Positions 20,534 through 29,736 of a stretch of DNA of 64,000 nt are shown in pieces. Each line of letters begins with the position of its first letter. Position 1 is the first letter of the stretch. Position numbers and translations under genes: made by a program. The stretch lies in contig JAYQSH010000007.1 in the NCBI GenBank assembly GCA_038146805.1, positions 1 through 64,000 on the forward strand, in the 5' to 3' direction. The stretch comes from CAIYXB01 sp038146805. GTDB lineage: Bacteria; Cyanobacteriota; Vampirovibrionia; LMEP-6097. The notes under the pieces were generated by a model. That model searched no databases. It was not told the DNA's origin and saw only the letters and a program-made list of their open reading frames with translations.

Positions 20534-20534
20534 T

Positions 20535-23039
20535 TTATTGACAAACTCCTCTCGTGATTTCTTCACCAGAGCGCTCAAGGTAATTATTCCTTGAAAGCTC
20601 AACCCATTCATTAAACTGCTCACTGTAGATAAAGGTGATACTATCTTTGGCTTTTAGTTTAAAAGAAACATTGTTATTTAAAGCAAGACCAGCACCGTCT
20701 TCTAGTAAAATGGCTTCATTTGTATACAAGCCGACAATTGTTATGATTTGTCCGTCCTGCCCAGCTGCAATCTGTGGGTCATTTGTTATATCTAGACTAC
20801 ATGATTGATTTTCATTTGCTAAATAAATAATCGAATTTTTATTTATAATGCTTGCTTGAATTCCACTAGAGTTAATTTCAAAACTATGTGGTAAAAATGC
20901 GAATGATCCATTTATATCTATGCTTGTTCTTGGACTATTTGTGTTTATTCCAATACCATCTTTAGAAGCATCAATATAAAATAAATTTTCTTGTGCTTGT
21001 CCTGAGATTTTTAAATCTGCATCATTTTTTTGTTTATTAATTTCAACTGAGCCTGAAGAATTTAGAACTATGTCTGCATCATCTATTGTGTTTCCTCCAA
21101 TAATAATACTTTTGCTTGTATCGTATGGATATAAAAATTCTTCTGCGTTTATCCAGAGCTCTGAATTTAAGGTCATTGCGTTACCATAAAATTTTTCAGC
21201 AGTTATACTTCCATTTGCTTCTAATTTTATTGTTGCACTGTTAATCGTGTTACCACCGATTAAAACATTTTGATTTGCAGTATTTGTATTTGGATATAAG
21301 CCATCAATGCCTTCATCCCAATTACTTAAACCTATGCCATTTTCAATACTTATATTTTTTAATGTAAGTCCATTTAGAATGCCACCTATAATATTGCCAT
21401 TTAGAATAGTTGCATTATTGTTTAGTGCATATGCAATTTCTGCGTATGTTGCATTTTCTGCGTTTATTGCTTCAAGCGCAATTGCTGGTTGCCATGTTGC
21501 TAAACCATTTGCATCTGAAGTTAGCACATAACCATTTAATGGAGATCCTGTTCTAATTAATAATGAACCATTTATTTCAAGATTTGCTTGTGGGTTTATT
21601 GTGTTAATTCCAATATCACCGTTATAGGCGTAAAAGAATGATTCTTCAGACCCAAGATCGCCCTTAAACAAATTCATAATATATCCCGGTTGCATCACTA
21701 AGTTACCACCTAGCTCTGTATCTCCGTTAATTAATATAGGTGCAGACTCTGCTCTTATCATTGAGTTACCGTTAAAATCTAATGTTTCATAAAATGTTGA
21801 ATTGTAAATTTTGGCATTTCTTATGGTATTTCCGTTTAAGCTTAATGATGAACCGTTTCCTACAAAATTTAATCCATATACTGTTCCATCAACTTCTATA
21901 TCACCCTCAACAAGTAAGTCATAATTACCATCTATATAAGTCTTCACTGCATTACCAACTTCAAGTAAACTTGTTGGATTGCTATTGCCAATACCAACTT
22001 TAGATTCATTAGAAAATAAAGTTGTTTCACTTGTTAGTTGTTTATTTGCATCTGTTTTAATAAGTCTGTTTGCAGTTAAGTCTGTTAATATTAATCCGTT
22101 TTGTGTAGTTACTCCATTTGTCGTTCCATCAAAATCTATTAGTTTAAAAATTTTATCTTCGCCATCAGAATTTATTCGAGCTACTAAATCTCCATTATTA
22201 GCATATGAAGAATTTTTTGCTAACCATATTACTGCGCTATCTAAATCTGGACTCGATTCATAATCATTACTTGAGCTTAATGATCCATTCGTTCCTGCTC
22301 TTAAGCTAAGTTGTCCATTTATATCCAAGACCGTATCTGGTGAACTATGGTTTACTGCAATACGATTACTTGAACTGTCAATCAATAATAAGTTTTTCGC
22401 TAAAGTCCCTGAAACAATGAAATCTCCATTTGCATCTTGTTGCTGATTAAATATTGCACCACCATTTTTGTAAAGTATGATGTCTGCAGTATTTATATCT
22501 TGGCTTCCTATTGCAACGTTTTGAGCTCCGTCATTTTGTGCTGGATAAATAATTCCTCCAATTTCATTCCATTCACCATTTTCAGTTCCCATTGGTAATG
22601 TATTTGCCCCCCAATGAGCGTTTCCGTTTGCCTGCATTATTAAAATATAGCCAGCCGGTATTGATCCTGGAAAATAAAAACTTCCATTTATGGTTGTTGT
22701 TCCAAGTAAAGTTGCATTAAAAAATTCACCATTGTTTATATAAGTATTGTTTAATTGACCTCCATCACCAATTACTCCAGGTATTGTGGTTACGTCAACC
22801 CAAGATGCTTTACCGTTATTGTCAGAGCGTAAAACGTAGTCCTCACTTTGATTACCGTCTTTCATTAAAAAACTTCCGTTAACATGTAACTGTGCTTGTG
22901 GGTTTTTAGTTTTGATACCTACGTTATTTTTAATATAGTAAGTACCCTTTCCATCACTTTTTGCATGAACCTTATTGTGACTATATATACTTATGCAAAG
23001 TAGAAAAGTAATATTCAATATAGTCTTTATCTTTCTCAT
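20535..23039 (-). CDS. Secreted repeat surface protein (second of operon)
   Basis: 834 residues with signal peptide (MRKIKTILN, cleavage near V-H-A), then KSDGKGTYY and VGIKTKNPQAQLHVNGS, the N-terminal module shared with the fourth and giant proteins. Many [IL]-D-I-N-G-S, G-Y-V-L-T-S-D and IIGGN modules follow, typical of fibrous beta-structures. The C-terminus is the family cap: D-G-Q-I-I-T-I-V-G, E-D-G-A-G-L-A-L, K-A-K-D-S-I and N-E-W-V-E-L-S-R. It is almost identical in architecture to the gene at 12796-15302 and shows that gene's intact form. It lies 5 bp after the first operon gene. Its role in adhesion or a surface layer is inferred. Confidence 0.82.
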   Translation of the reverse strand: MRKIKTILNITFLLCISIYSHNKVHAKSDGKGTYYIKNNVGIKTKNPQAQLHVNGSFLMKDGNQSEDYVLRSDNNGKASWVDVTTIPGVIGDGGQLNNTYINNGEFFNATLLGTTTINGSFYFPGSIPAGYILIMQANGNAHWGANTLPMGTENGEWNEIGGIIYPAQNDGAQNVAIGSQDINTADIILYKNGGAIFNQQQDANGDFIVSGTLAKNLLLIDSSSNRIAVNHSSPDTVLDINGQLSLRAGTNGSLSSSNDYESSPDLDSAVIWLAKNSSYANNGDLVARINSDGEDKIFKLIDFDGTTNGVTTQNGLILTDLTANRLIKTDANKQLTSETTLFSNESKVGIGNSNPTSLLEVGNAVKTYIDGNYDLLVEGDIEVDGTVYGLNFVGNGSSLSLNGNTIRNAKIYNSTFYETLDFNGNSMIRAESAPILINGDTELGGNLVMQPGYIMNLFKGDLGSEESFFYAYNGDIGINTINPQANLEINGSLLIRTGSPLNGYVLTSDANGLATWQPAIALEAINAENATYAEIAYALNNNATILNGNIIGGILNGLTLKNISIENGIGLSNWDEGIDGLYPNTNTANQNVLIGGNTINSATIKLEANGSITAEKFYGNAMTLNSELWINAEEFLYPYDTSKSIIIGGNTIDDADIVLNSSGSVEINKQKNDADLKISGQAQENLFYIDASKDGIGINTNSPRTSIDINGSFAFLPHSFEINSSGIQASIINKNSIIYLANENQSCSLDITNDPQIAAGQDGQIITIVGLYTNEAILLEDGAGLALNNNVSFKLKAKDSITFIYSEQFNEWVELSRNNYLERSGEEITRGVCQ

Positions 23040-23044
23040 TTAGT

Positions 23045-25717
23045 TTATTTGTCAGATCTTGTTATTTCTATCCATGCATCTTCGCCAGTATCAAAAATCA
23101 ACTCTAAAATATCATTTTGTCCCAGCGTAAAATCTAGTCCAGAATCTAATATCACCCCATTCCCTTCAACTATTGTTACTGTGTTTGTATCATCTGTACC
23201 TCTTAATATTAATAATTGTCCGTCTTGTTTATCTCCAGTAAAATTGATTTGTGGATTTGCTGTAATTGTTATTGCACCAGAATCTCCAACTATTTTTACA
23301 TTTGATCTATTTGCGATTATTCCACTGCCGGCTGTAATACTTTGAATGCTTGTTCCCATGACTGACATACTGCCATCTATATTTAATGTAGATTTTCCTT
23401 CATTTGTACCTATGCTAACGGTATCTCCGTTTACGTATAATTCTCTATTGCCACCATCAACATTTAAAGTTATGGCAGTTTCTCCGTTTATAGTTAATCC
23501 ATTATTGTCTGCTCTTATTACTGGTCCTGTTGCGCTACCATAAGCTTTCATGCTTAAATTTACTGCAGCACTTTGATCTTTTAACTCAAGAGTATTTTTT
23601 GTGCTCAAACCTGATGTTACTAAACTAACGTTTCCATTTTCTCCAAATATAGTAAATGATTCTCCTGTAATATTTTTAAATTCAAAATTTGTATTATTTA
23701 ATTGTTTGTTGAATGTAACACCGCCGTCTGCTTTTATTTCTACATCAGCTGTTGATGAGTCGGTGCCCCCTAGGATTATGTCTTGTACACCACTTGAATC
23801 CGATGGATGTAAAGCTGTTCCTATATCTGTCCAATTATCAGAAGCAAGAGTATTCCAACTTATATTTCCATTTATGTCTTGTGTAAGTACGTCTCCGACA
23901 CTACCTCCAGCAACACTAAATGTGCCATTTACTTTCAAGCTTGAATTTTCATTAAATAGTGCTTTGCCGTTTACTTCAATGTTTTCTATAAACGATCCAT
24001 TAGCAAAGTTTATAACAGTACCATTGTTGTAAGTGATTGATCCGTTGTTGTAAAGATCTGTTTGATTATCAAAATTTCTTGATGAATCGTAGTAATTTTC
24101 TTCGACATTTGTTTTATTAATTGTTGTGTCTAAGAAATTTAATTCAGTTTGGTTAAATAAAATAGCTCCGTTTGTAAATATTGTTGCGCCATTATTATTA
24201 ATTATTTCAGAATTCTCATAGAGTATACTTTGGTTACTATAGTTTGTAACTGAGTCTGTGTAGTTTTCTGTGACATTATTGTAATTAATTTCACTGTCAT
24301 TATATATACTTGTGCCATTGTTATAAACTTCTGTAAGATTATTTATTATTGTTGAACCGTTACTTTGAACTCCAGTGCTATTTCTCCAAAGAGCTTCTCC
24401 ATTTACATATGTTAAAACTTGTCCATTTTCTCCATCTTTAATCAAAAGCTTTCCATTGATTTTTACGGTTGAGTCTTGGTTGAATAATGCATTGCCATTA
24501 ACTTCAAGATTTTCGATGTAAGATCCATTTATAAAACTTACTATTGAATTATTGTCATATAAAACATTTTGGTTACTATAAATAGATGTACTATTTGAAT
24601 TATTTGCTCCGATTATTGATCTAGTTGTGCCAACTGTTATATAAAAATTTTCTCCATCATATTCAATTGCACCATCTTGAGGTGTTGTTGTTAATGGTCC
24701 TGAATTTAATTTTAAACTTGGTGTAGTCTCATCACCATTTCTAATATGTAGCCAAGCTGTTGGTGTACTTACTCCAATTCCGAGCTTTCCTTCAAGGTCC
24801 AAAAACATATTATTGTTAAAATTTAAATTTCCGTTTGTGTCATATTTTATGAATTGTTGCTCTATTGCGCTATTACCTAAGCTAATAATTGAAGCGTATA
24901 CAGTTTCTCCGTATCCTCCGAGTTCTGCTCCATTAAAACTAGTGCTATCTCCGTTGTTTCCTCCTGAATTATCACCCGTGTTGGTTGTTCCGCTTGAACT
25001 TGAATCACTTGGTTGTCTATTTATGCTTCTGCCTAAAAATTTAAATCTTGTTCTTGGAAATGGAATCGTAACTTTATAAAATCCGTCATTTGTTTTAATG
25101 ACCCTTGTTGAAGCTTGTCGTTGTGGCTTTGCTTCAAAGTGAATTCTTTGTAACAAATAATCTAATTGACACTCTCCAAATGTATTGCCATCGCAATTAA
25201 CTTCATTAAGCTCAGTACCAATACTACTATTAAATTGGCTATCAATATTTGTTGCGGCAATTGTTGCTTTGTAAGTATTAATTAATTGTCCTTGGGTATT
25301 GTAAACTTCAAATTCTAAATTTTTTGTATTTGTTGTAAATTCACCTGCTGACAAGGAAATAATTCTACTTTTTCTATATCCTTTAAAAATACTGAGTTGT
25401 TGTGAAGCTATAAATTTTCTTTGTGAATTTTCTATTTCAAATACTGATATTTTAAAAGATGAAATTCTATCTATACTGCTATATAGATCTCTCGCTTTAA
25501 TTCTTAATCGAATATTTTTTGTTTTTAATAAGTCTAGATTTAAACTTTTTTCGTTTATATATAAATTTAATTCTGGGTTTGTGCCACTTATTCTTTCTAA
25601 ACTTAAGTATCTATTTTTTTTTGCACTTACTGGTAAAAAATTTAATACCATAGTAGTTAGTAATACAATTACTAAAAAAATTGCTTTAAATTTTTTTTCC
25701 ACAGGTATTTTTTTCAT
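23045..25717 (-). CDS. Secreted Asn-rich stalk protein (first of operon)
   Basis: I take the ATG at 25717 (890 residues), because it leads straight into K-K-I-P and the signal peptide (hydrophobic core to L-P-V-S-A). The TTG ten codons up would put charged residues in front. Residues about 37-240 are a domain shared with the collagen-like protein at 50211-51629 (N-L-Y-I-N, a C-D-x-N region, KPQRQAST, TIPFPRTRF). A Ser/Gly/Asn linker follows, then LGIGVSTPTAWLHI and a long Asn/Tyr/Thr-rich tract (about 23990-24600) of N-G-S-x-x-Y-N-N units, then [VI]-N-G modules and the family cap ending D-A-W-I-E-I-T-R. As the leader gene behind a sigma-28-like site, it probably sets expression of the 13-kb operon. 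Confidence 0.82.
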   Translation of the reverse strand: MKKIPVEKKFKAIFLVIVLLTTMVLNFLPVSAKKNRYLSLERISGTNPELNLYINEKSLNLDLLKTKNIRLRIKARDLYSSIDRISSFKISVFEIENSQRKFIASQQLSIFKGYRKSRIISLSAGEFTTNTKNLEFEVYNTQGQLINTYKATIAATNIDSQFNSSIGTELNEVNCDGNTFGECQLDYLLQRIHFEAKPQRQASTRVIKTNDGFYKVTIPFPRTRFKFLGRSINRQPSDSSSSGTTNTGDNSGGNNGDSTSFNGAELGGYGETVYASIISLGNSAIEQQFIKYDTNGNLNFNNNMFLDLEGKLGIGVSTPTAWLHIRNGDETTPSLKLNSGPLTTTPQDGAIEYDGENFYITVGTTRSIIGANNSNSTSIYSNQNVLYDNNSIVSFINGSYIENLEVNGNALFNQDSTVKINGKLLIKDGENGQVLTYVNGEALWRNSTGVQSNGSTIINNLTEVYNNGTSIYNDSEINYNNVTENYTDSVTNYSNQSILYENSEIINNNGATIFTNGAILFNQTELNFLDTTINKTNVEENYYDSSRNFDNQTDLYNNGSITYNNGTVINFANGSFIENIEVNGKALFNENSSLKVNGTFSVAGGSVGDVLTQDINGNISWNTLASDNWTDIGTALHPSDSSGVQDIILGGTDSSTADVEIKADGGVTFNKQLNNTNFEFKNITGESFTIFGENGNVSLVTSGLSTKNTLELKDQSAAVNLSMKAYGSATGPVIRADNNGLTINGETAITLNVDGGNRELYVNGDTVSIGTNEGKSTLNIDGSMSVMGTSIQSITAGSGIIANRSNVKIVGDSGAITITANPQINFTGDKQDGQLLILRGTDDTNTVTIVEGNGVILDSGLDFTLGQNDILELIFDTGEDAWIEITRSDK

Positions 25718-25763
25718 TATTGACTCATTTTTTTGATATCCCCTCAATCGTCAATAGCTTTAT

Positions 25764-25791
25764 ATATCGGCTTTTCCCTATAGACTATTTG
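25764..25791 (-). promoter_or_regulatory. Sigma-28/SigD-like promoter for the surface-protein operon
   Basis: On the minus strand, CAAA (25791-25788), a 16-nt spacer and GCCGATAT (25771-25764) closely match the flagellar sigma factor consensus TAAA-N15-GCCGATA(T/A). Predicted transcription would start about 40 nt before the ATG at 25717. On the plus strand GCCCGATAT (25791-25799) forms an imperfect inverted partner, so the site could instead be bidirectional or an operator. Confidence 0.5.
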
Positions 25792-25882
25792 CCCGATATT
25801 AACTTGTAAATATTATTTTTATTTAATTTTTCATTTTATTTAATTTGAATTTTTTAGAAAAAAAATTATATAGTTTTCTTAG

Positions 25883-27115
25883 ATGAAAAATATTTCAGAT
25901 TTTGATCAAAAAATTATTGATGAGATTTTAGACAATACTTCTTTGATTAGTACTGATACCAGAGATCTAGTTGGTAAAAAATATTTTATTTGTTTTCAGG
26001 GGCTTTCTTATGATGCACATGATTTTGTAGAAGAAATCATTAAAAATCCAGATATAGACTATGTTTTTGTTGAAAAAGATTTGGGTTTAAATTCAAAAAA
26101 AATCTTTCAAGTTGAAAGTACTTTAAAGTTTTATCAATTTCTTGCTCAGCACTATAGAAAAAAAATTAAGCCAATAGTGATTGCAATTACTGGTAGTGCT
26201 GGTAAAACAACAACAAAAAACCTCTTTAACCTTGTCTTAAACAATAAGTTTAAATGTTTTTCTACAGAAAAGAATTTTAATAATGAATATGGTGTGCCTA
26301 AAACTATATTGGCTATGCCCAAAGATACACAAGTTCTTGTGCTTGAACTGGCAATGAGAAATTTAGGTGAAATTCGAGATTTATCATTAATTGCAGAGCC
26401 AAATATTGCTTTAATCACAAATATAGGTAGTGCTCATATTGAAATTTTAAAATCAAAAGAAAATATTCGAAAAGCAAAGCTTGAAATTTTAGAGGGTTTT
26501 TCAAATTTAAATCACAAAAACATGTTTTTTGCTGAGCAGGAGATTTTAGACTTTGTTATTAATGATGAATTCTATAAGTCATTAGTCTCAAAATTAAATA
26601 TTGAATTGAAAACTCTTATACTTCCTTCTTTATCTGGCTCTCATAATTTTTTGTGTTCAGAAGGATTATTACATGATATGTCATTAGTTAAATCTGTTTC
26701 TTTGTCACTTGGAATGCAAGAGCAAGAGATTGAAAATTGTTTTCAAGATTTTAGTCCAAGTAATGGTAGGGGTAACTTTATACATTTAGAAAATGATATT
26801 TTATTTATAGATGAAACTTATAATTCAAATCCTGAAGCTGTCCTTAATTCAGTAGAAGCAATAAAAAAACAATTCTCTCACAAAAAAATCATCTTAGCAT
26901 TAGGACAAATTAAAGAAAGCGATTCATTACTCGTTAATAATCTTTTTGATACTTTTGCAAAAGACCAGTCACTGACTTTATTAGATTTACGTGAACTTAA
27001 TTTGCTGCAAGCAAAAAATAAACTAGATGAAGTGTTAGAAAGCAATGCTGTAGTCTTGTTTAAGGCATCAAGAGCTCATAAACTAGAAGAACTTATAGCT
27101 CTATATCAAAAGTAG
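25883..27115 (+). CDS. murF: UDP-N-acetylmuramoyl-tripeptide--D-alanyl-D-alanine ligase
   Basis: 410 residues. The N-terminal domain has the MurF-type STDTRDLVGKKYFICFQG. The ATPase P-loop is ITGSAGKTTTK (102-112), followed by TEKNFNNEYGVP, ELAMRNLGEI and NIGSAHIEILKS, all typical of MurF. The C-terminal ligase domain has DETYNSNPEAV. MurF adds D-Ala-D-Ala to the peptidoglycan precursor in the cytosol. It is about 40 residues shorter than most MurF proteins, mainly in the middle domain, without losing a signature. It is divergent from the surface operon and overlaps the next, convergent gene by 23 bp. Confidence 0.93.
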   Translation: MKNISDFDQKIIDEILDNTSLISTDTRDLVGKKYFICFQGLSYDAHDFVEEIIKNPDIDYVFVEKDLGLNSKKIFQVESTLKFYQFLAQHYRKKIKPIVIAITGSAGKTTTKNLFNLVLNNKFKCFSTEKNFNNEYGVPKTILAMPKDTQVLVLELAMRNLGEIRDLSLIAEPNIALITNIGSAHIEILKSKENIRKAKLEILEGFSNLNHKNMFFAEQEILDFVINDEFYKSLVSKLNIELKTLILPSLSGSHNFLCSEGLLHDMSLVKSVSLSLGMQEQEIENCFQDFSPSNGRGNFIHLENDILFIDETYNSNPEAVLNSVEAIKKQFSHKKIILALGQIKESDSLLVNNLFDTFAKDQSLTLLDLRELNLLQAKNKLDEVLESNAVVLFKASRAHKLEELIALYQK

Positions 27116-27611
27116 ACAAGTATAAGATTTTGTCATTAAATTTCCAGGCTCTATTTCTTATACTAAAGCCATTTTTTAACAATAATTCTCTAACGTAACC
27201 TCCTGTTACAGCTCGATTTGGTCTTTGGAAATTTTCTAATTTACTTTCAAAAAAAAATTTGATTTTATTATTAAAACTACACAAGTCAGTTGCAATGATT
27301 ATAAGATTTGCATACTTAAAAAGAATTTTTTTGCAATCAATTAGTAATTGCTCTAAGTCGTCACAAGCAGGCGAATCTAAATCAAGAATTATTTGACTAA
27401 ATGCTTTTTCTTCAAAGTTAATTTCATTTAAATTAGTTTTTTTTGTGTAGAGATTATCTTCTTTGAGCAAATTAGTGATCTCATTTTGTTTACTAGAAAT
27501 GTGCAAAATGTTTTGCTGTGTTTTTACTAGTCGTTGTATTTTTTTTAGTAAAAATTTGTGTAGTTTTTCTTCTGTACTAATTTGTTTTTCGATAGTCTGC
27601 TGCTTTGGCAT
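27093..27611 (-). CDS. Hypothetical protein, possible degenerate methyltransferase fold
   Basis: 172 residues with no domain I can name. A basic N-terminal helix region (KKIQRLVKTQ) is followed by NILHISSK, an acidic strand FSQIILDLD, NLIIIATDL and a C-terminal LLKNGFSIRNRAW. That alternation resembles the second half of a Rossmann methyltransferase without its glycine motif, a weak suggestion only. It overlaps the hisD end by 35 nt on the same strand, so it is probably in the purU-hisD transcript. Confidence 0.55.
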   Translation of the reverse strand: MPKQQTIEKQISTEEKLHKFLLKKIQRLVKTQQNILHISSKQNEITNLLKEDNLYTKKTNLNEINFEEKAFSQIILDLDSPACDDLEQLLIDCKKILFKYANLIIIATDLCSFNNKIKFFFESKLENFQRPNRAVTGGYVRELLLKNGFSIRNRAWKFNDKILYLSTFDIEL

Positions 27612-28875
27612 GTGCTTCTAGTCCTTCTGCTCTTGCGATTTTTGCTGTAGCTTCTAGTAAATCTTCTATATCTTTGGCATTAGAAAAATCAATTATTGAT
27701 GTCTTTTTATAAAAATCACTTACTTGTAAACCTGAAGAAAATCTTGCAGAATTAGCTGTTGGTAAGCAATGACTTGGACCTGCTAAATAATCTCCAAGGC
27801 TTTCGCATGATTTACTACCAATAAACATTGCTCCTGCATTTTTGATTTGTTCTTTTGCTTGATCAATTTTTTCTGCTGATAACTGTAATTCTAAATGTTC
27901 AGGTGCATAGTTGTTTATGAGTTCAATTGCTTTGTTGAAATCTTCTTCATAAATAAATGCAGACCACTGCTTGATTGAATTTTTAATAGTTACTTTTTGT
28001 TTATCTGTATAATTGATTGCTTCAATTTCAATCTCTAATTGTTTTTCTATCTTTTCTATTATGTCTTTTGAGCTAGAAACAAGTAATGTTGATTCTAATC
28101 CTGATCCATGTTCAAGTTGACTTAAAAGATCGATAGCTAGATTTTCTATATTTGCTGTTTCATCACACAATATTGCAAGCTCGCTTGGTCCATAGATGCC
28201 ATCAATACCAATAATACCGTTTAAGATTTTTTTTGCTTCACTTACAAAAATGTTTCCGGGTCCAACAATTTTGTCAAAAGCTTGTATCGATTTTGTTCCT
28301 AGTGCTGCAGCCGCAACTGCCTGTGCACCACCAATTTGATAAATTTCTGTTATGCCGAGTAAATCTGCTAAGCCTAAGATATTTTTATTTATTAGAGGTG
28401 GGCTAAAAAGTGCGATACGTTTTACTCCAGCAGTTATTGCTGGTATTGCTGTCATTAATAATGTTGATACCAAGGGAGCATTGCCTCCAGGTATATATAA
28501 TGCTACTGATTCAATTGCGTTTAATTGTGCTCCAAGTTTTTCTTGATGTTGTCCTGTAAATATCCAACTATCTTTAATTGAATTTTTTAGATCATGTTGA
28601 TGAAAATTTTCAATTCTGTTTTTAGCAATTAATAATGCTTGTTGTAACTCTTTATTAAGATCTGTAAACTTAACATCATTTGTTACTTTAAAAGGGTTTG
28701 CTTGGTTTTCATCAATTGTAAAATTATCAAATTCTTGAGAATAAAAAGCTAGTGCTCGATCACCTTTTTGCTTAATTTCTAAAATGATTTTTTTGACAAT
28801 ATCATTTATTTCAAAAAGTTTTTCTAGTTGAACTCTCTTAGCGTTTATGTTTTCTTGGTGATTAGTTAAAGACAT
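27577..28875 (-). CDS. hisD: Histidinol dehydrogenase
   Basis: 432 residues, full length. HisD oxidises L-histidinol to histidine in two NAD-dependent steps. Characteristic parts are YIPGGNAPLVSTLLMTAIPA, IGGAQAVAAAALG, KIVGPGNIFV, IDGIYGPSELAI (zinc-site region), QLEHG, and near the end SAGPSHCLPT-like LAGPSHCLPT, YKKTSIIDFS and ARAEGLEAHAKA. No catalytic motif looks altered. It overlaps purU by 14 nt. Other his genes are not in the window apart from a possible histidinol-phosphatase at 39542. Confidence 0.95.
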   Translation of the reverse strand: MSLTNHQENINAKRVQLEKLFEINDIVKKIILEIKQKGDRALAFYSQEFDNFTIDENQANPFKVTNDVKFTDLNKELQQALLIAKNRIENFHQHDLKNSIKDSWIFTGQHQEKLGAQLNAIESVALYIPGGNAPLVSTLLMTAIPAITAGVKRIALFSPPLINKNILGLADLLGITEIYQIGGAQAVAAAALGTKSIQAFDKIVGPGNIFVSEAKKILNGIIGIDGIYGPSELAILCDETANIENLAIDLLSQLEHGSGLESTLLVSSSKDIIEKIEKQLEIEIEAINYTDKQKVTIKNSIKQWSAFIYEEDFNKAIELINNYAPEHLELQLSAEKIDQAKEQIKNAGAMFIGSKSCESLGDYLAGPSHCLPTANSARFSSGLQVSDFYKKTSIIDFSNAKDIEDLLEATAKIARAEGLEAHAKAADYRKTN

Positions 28876-29698
28876 TGGTTTTATTGTTGTAAATTATAAT
28901 TTTGTCATCGCAATGAGCTTTTATAGCTCTTGCAAAAACTACTTTTTCTATATCTGCACCTATTTGTTTATAGTCTTCAAGATTATGTTTGTAATTTACA
29001 CTTGCAACATCTTGAGAGATTATTGGTCCCATATCAAGCTCAGCAGTTGCGTAATGTGCCGTTGCTCCAATAACTTTTACGCCTTTTTCATAAGCTTGTT
29101 TGTATGGATTTGCTCCTTTAAATGAAGGCAAAAAGCTATGGTGTACATTGATGATTTTGTAGGGATATGCATTGATGAAATTTTCAGAAAGAATTTGCAT
29201 ATAGCGCGCTAGCGCAATAAAATCAATTTTATGTTTTTCAAGTTCAGCTAAAATTTGTTTTTCTTGAGCTTCTTTATCAGAATCTATTATTGGTAAATAT
29301 TTAAATTCAATATTGAAATTTTTTGCAATATTTTCTAAGTCTGGATGATTAGAAATAATTACTGGCACATCAACTTTGATCACCCCTGATTTAATTTTTT
29401 GTAAAATGTCATAAAGGCAATGGTCATATTTAGATACTAAGATTGCCATTCTTTTTTGACCCTCAATAAATTGATAGTCCATTTTAAATTTATTTGCAAT
29501 ACATGAAAAATCAGTACTAAGTTCTTTGCTTGTTTTTGTGAGAGCATCTATTTCGAGTCTCATAAAAAACCTAGAATCCAAACCTAAAGAATGTTGTTGC
29601 GAATCAATGATATTGCCGCCATTGTCTAAAATGAATTTAGAAACTTCATGGACTATACCTTTTTTATCTTCGCAAGAAATTAGTAATTTGATACTCAT
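28862..29698 (-). CDS. purU: Formyltetrahydrofolate deformylase
   Basis: 278 residues: an N-terminal ACT domain (SCEDKKGIVHEVSKFI) and a C-terminal formyltransferase-fold domain with NVHHSFLPSFKGANPY, GVKVIGATAHY and DMGPIISQDV. The ACT domain and the HHSFLPSF motif distinguish it from PurN. PurU hydrolyses 10-formyl-THF to formate and THF, feeding formate to purine synthesis and balancing one-carbon units. It is the first gene of the purU-hisD-hypothetical operon. Confidence 0.94.
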   Translation of the reverse strand: MSIKLLISCEDKKGIVHEVSKFILDNGGNIIDSQQHSLGLDSRFFMRLEIDALTKTSKELSTDFSCIANKFKMDYQFIEGQKRMAILVSKYDHCLYDILQKIKSGVIKVDVPVIISNHPDLENIAKNFNIEFKYLPIIDSDKEAQEKQILAELEKHKIDFIALARYMQILSENFINAYPYKIINVHHSFLPSFKGANPYKQAYEKGVKVIGATAHYATAELDMGPIISQDVASVNYKHNLEDYKQIGADIEKVVFARAIKAHCDDKIIIYNNKTNVFN

Positions 29699-29736
29699 TT
29701 GTATATATATTTTATAACTTTTATTTGCTTATGCCC

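Noticed and set aside
20534..20623. N-terminal extension of the giant protein by 30 residues
   Set aside because: It overlaps the upstream gene, while the ATG at 20533 gives a normal signal peptide.
12796..25717. Prophage tail-fibre cluster
   Set aside because: The modules look fibre-like, but there are no capsid, tail, lysis or integrase genes nearby and every protein has a Sec signal peptide.
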